From: a virus
Virus record (IMG/VR): IMGVR_UViG_3300020183_000289
Coordinates: 1-32,233 of that record
Direction: 5' to 3' (one strand)
DNA: 32,233 bases
Shown here piece by piece: positions 31,043 through 32,233 of this stretch (the stretch's first letter is position 1; every line of letters starts with the position of its first letter). Position numbers and translations under genes: made by a program. The notes beneath the pieces are model-generated. The model saw only the letters and a list, made by a program, of their open reading frames with translations. It was not told where the DNA came from and did no database searches.

Positions 31043-31699
31043 CTATTTATTTTCCCGTTCTTCGGGTGTTGTATAAAAATATTCATCACAATCACCTAAA
31101 CGACCCCATTCAAGTTCATTTTCAACTTCAAACCACTGCGTTGAAACCTTAAAATCAGGTATTTTTGGTTCTGATGGAGTCAAAGACACGTCATATATGC
31201 GACATCTGTTGTTTGGATAGAGTGCATACTGACCATTTTCAAGTTCTAACAGATTAAATGACTTGTGTTCTTGAGGAATTTCACTTGTACTGTAGTCAAT
31301 TTCGTCTGTGGACTCGTGATAGTTATCGAGTGTGCAAATATAAGACCCATTGATCTCACCAAAATGACGAGTACGCACAACCCAACGCATGGATCCCGTA
31401 AATTGTTTATGAATATTAGTAATTCCGTAGTCCATGCAGTTCCAAAACTGTAAATTTGAGAGATCTAGATCAGGAGTTGGAGTTTCTGGAGATGCAACAA
31501 ATGCTGATATCGGTAGTTTATCAAACATTGCTCCATATTCAGGTAAATAAGTCTCAAAATAAAAAGCACGTCCAGGTATTGACTTTGCCGAGACCCAGAC
31601 ACCCTCAACAAACTCACCGTGTCCATCCTGTAAATCACGCAGATACTCTTTACGAACCCAAACCTTTTGTGCAGGTAGATTTGTAATTAGACAACTCAT
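31043..31699 (-). CDS. 218-aa conserved cyanophage-type protein, function unknown
   Basis: Starts MSCLITNLPAQKVWVRKEYL with the ATG overlapping the SET gene's stop (ATGA); a TTG two codons upstream is a less likely start. I recall similar proteins in marine T4-like cyanophages, always without a function. Visible blocks: GHGEFVEGVWVSAKSIPGRA with FYFETYLPEYGAMFDKLPIS (about 24-63), LSNLQFWNCMDYGI (about 78-91), SMRWVVRTRHFGEINGSYIC, TLDNYHES, and EHKSFNLLELENGQYALYPN with NRCRIYDVSLTP (about 144-175). There is no signal peptide or membrane helix. Aromatic- and beta-rich composition suggests a soluble globular domain. Its last bases overlap a late-promoter box for speD. Confidence 0.85.
   Translation of the reverse strand: MSCLITNLPAQKVWVRKEYLRDLQDGHGEFVEGVWVSAKSIPGRAFYFETYLPEYGAMFDKLPISAFVASPETPTPDLDLSNLQFWNCMDYGITNIHKQFTGSMRWVVRTRHFGEINGSYICTLDNYHESTDEIDYSTSEIPQEHKSFNLLELENGQYALYPNNRCRIYDVSLTPSEPKIPDFKVSTQWFEVENELEWGRLGDCDEYFYTTPEERENK
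31044..31051 (-). promoter_or_regulatory. Late-promoter-like box upstream of speD
   Basis: AATAAATA on the minus strand, one base off the TATAAATA consensus, overlapping the end of the 218-aa gene and 35 bases before the ATG chosen for speD. It supports that start over the upstream GTG and ATG. Confidence 0.5.
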
Positions 31700-32070
31700 A
31701 ACCAATCTTTCTCTTCTTCTAAGTATCTATACGTTAACTCTTCATCTTTTAAGATGGTGCGAAGTGTAATGTATGCTTCTTCTTCATTGACGCCACAGTT
31801 TGGATCATCAGAATGATTGACATAATACGCCTGATAAAAACGATCTAAATGACAATCAATCCAAAATCCTTCTTCATCACACCAAGTCATTGAAACTATG
31901 TGTTGATGAATTTTCTCTGGAATTGAAGTCCAGGGCACTTTATATGCCTCATCTCTGATTTTCCAAATGATCGTGTCTTTTGGAATTTCAATCAAGGCAA
32001 AGACACCGACTCCACTGCAAATTTTACTAGGAGCAAGATAGGTATACAGTTCTAGACTGTATGGATTCAT
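31696..32070 (-). CDS. SET-domain protein (putative protein lysine methyltransferase)
   Basis: A compact 124-aa SET domain. SET enzymes transfer a methyl group from S-adenosylmethionine to lysine in a protein. Seen: the N-terminal strand SGVGVFALIEIPKDTIIWKI (the family's GxGvfA....kG..I motif, about 19-38), and the cofactor/active-site knot YYVNHSDDPNCGV (83-94, family NHSxxPN) followed by AYITLRTILKDEELTYRYLE (99-118, family I..GEELT.dY) with Y115 in the catalytic tyrosine position. There is no pre-SET or post-SET zinc region, which is usual for bacterial and viral minimal SET proteins. Both ends overlap neighbours by ATGA. The substrate is unknown; activity is likely but unproven. Confidence 0.88.
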   Translation of the reverse strand: MNPYSLELYTYLAPSKICSGVGVFALIEIPKDTIIWKIRDEAYKVPWTSIPEKIHQHIVSMTWCDEEGFWIDCHLDRFYQAYYVNHSDDPNCGVNEEEAYITLRTILKDEELTYRYLEEEKDWL

Positions 32071-32216
32071 CCTTTACCTTGTCCTCTATATTTTTTAGGA
32101 GCTCCATTGCGAGAAGATGCGGCATACTTCGTGCCATTTCCTGTTCCCTGACGAGATTTTTTAGGCGGCCCAGGACTATAAGAACTCTTGTTTAAACCGA
32201 CTTTTGACTTTGCCAT
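32067..32216 (-). CDS. 49-aa very basic small protein
   Basis: MAKSKVGLNKSSYSPGPPKK, SRQGTGNGTKYAASSRNGAP, then KKYRGQGKG. It has nine Lys and three Arg and no acidic residue, with many Gly, Ser and Pro, so it should be disordered and nucleic-acid binding. It resembles a small lysine-rich protein I have seen in other marine T4-like cyanophages; its function is not known. A GAGGA ribosome-binding site lies 7 bases before the ATG. The stop overlaps the SET gene's start (ATGA), so the two are translated together. The gene is complete; its own promoter is outside the window. Confidence 0.8.
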   Translation of the reverse strand: MAKSKVGLNKSSYSPGPPKKSRQGTGNGTKYAASSRNGAPKKYRGQGKG

Positions 32217-32233
32217 TCGCGTTCCTCTACATA

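Noticed and set aside
31009-31095. N-terminal extension of SpeD from GTG 31095 or ATG 31086
   Set aside because: The added residues have no match to SpeD, overlap the previous gene's coding part, and lie across a late-promoter box. Not excluded, but less likely.
31700-31705. TTG start two codons upstream for the 218-aa gene
   Set aside because: The next codon start is an ATG in an ATGA overlap with the SET gene, the arrangement used by the neighbouring pair.
1-32233. tRNA genes, CRISPR arrays, insertion sequences, attachment sites
   Set aside because: None was recognised. Repeats seen are within coding sequence and explained by protein modules; there is no spacer-repeat pattern and no transposase.

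Overview
The window is a contiguous piece of a T4-like (myovirus) phage genome, most likely a marine cyanophage of the kind that infects Prochlorococcus or Synechococcus. The evidence is: homologues of T4 baseplate and neck proteins in T4-like order (gp25, gp6, giant protein in the gp7 position, gp8, then gp13, gp14, gp15, gp16); a phage-borne S-adenosylmethionine decarboxylase (speD) and a SET-domain protein, both typical of cyanomyoviruses; very AT-rich DNA; and T4-type late promoters (consensus TATAAATA). The host assignment is inference from gene content. All supported genes lie on the minus strand, so transcription runs from base 32233 towards base 1. Coding is almost gapless: no stretch over 300 bases lacks a gene.

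In order of transcription: (1) 32216-30372, a small-gene block: a 49-aa highly basic protein, a SET-domain protein, a 218-aa conserved protein of unknown role, speD and an 80-aa acidic protein. The first three are linked by ATGA stop/start overlaps. (2) 30334-12901, the baseplate wedge: gp25, gp6, a 4491-aa giant in the gp7 position and gp8. (3) 12897-4815, a 2446-aa tail/baseplate protein with a DUF4815-like N-terminus and three small proteins of 72, 56 and 116 aa; this block sits where T4 has gp9 to gp12. The 56-aa gene (5191-5361) overlaps its upstream neighbour and is easily missed. (4) 4815-1763, the neck: gp13, gp14 and gp15. (5) 1753-1, the small terminase gp16 and the first 432 codons of a patchwork, cysteine-containing protein that runs off the window edge.

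Four late-promoter boxes are placed before speD, gp25, gp8 and the 116-aa gene, dividing the late region into expression blocks. The gene directly after each box has no visible Shine-Dalgarno sequence and only a short AT-rich leader, whereas several internal genes have one.

The most striking structural feature is the spread of the same beta-rich modules (GxGYxxxPxVxIS-type repeats and GQTSGA-type repeats) through four different virion proteins: gp14, gp8 and both giants. gp14 and gp8 are much longer than their T4 counterparts because of this. The 4491-aa giant also holds a nearly exact two-copy internal duplication (period 1005 bp), a YHYH-like domain and a family of diverged HxFxxGDxVxY repeats.
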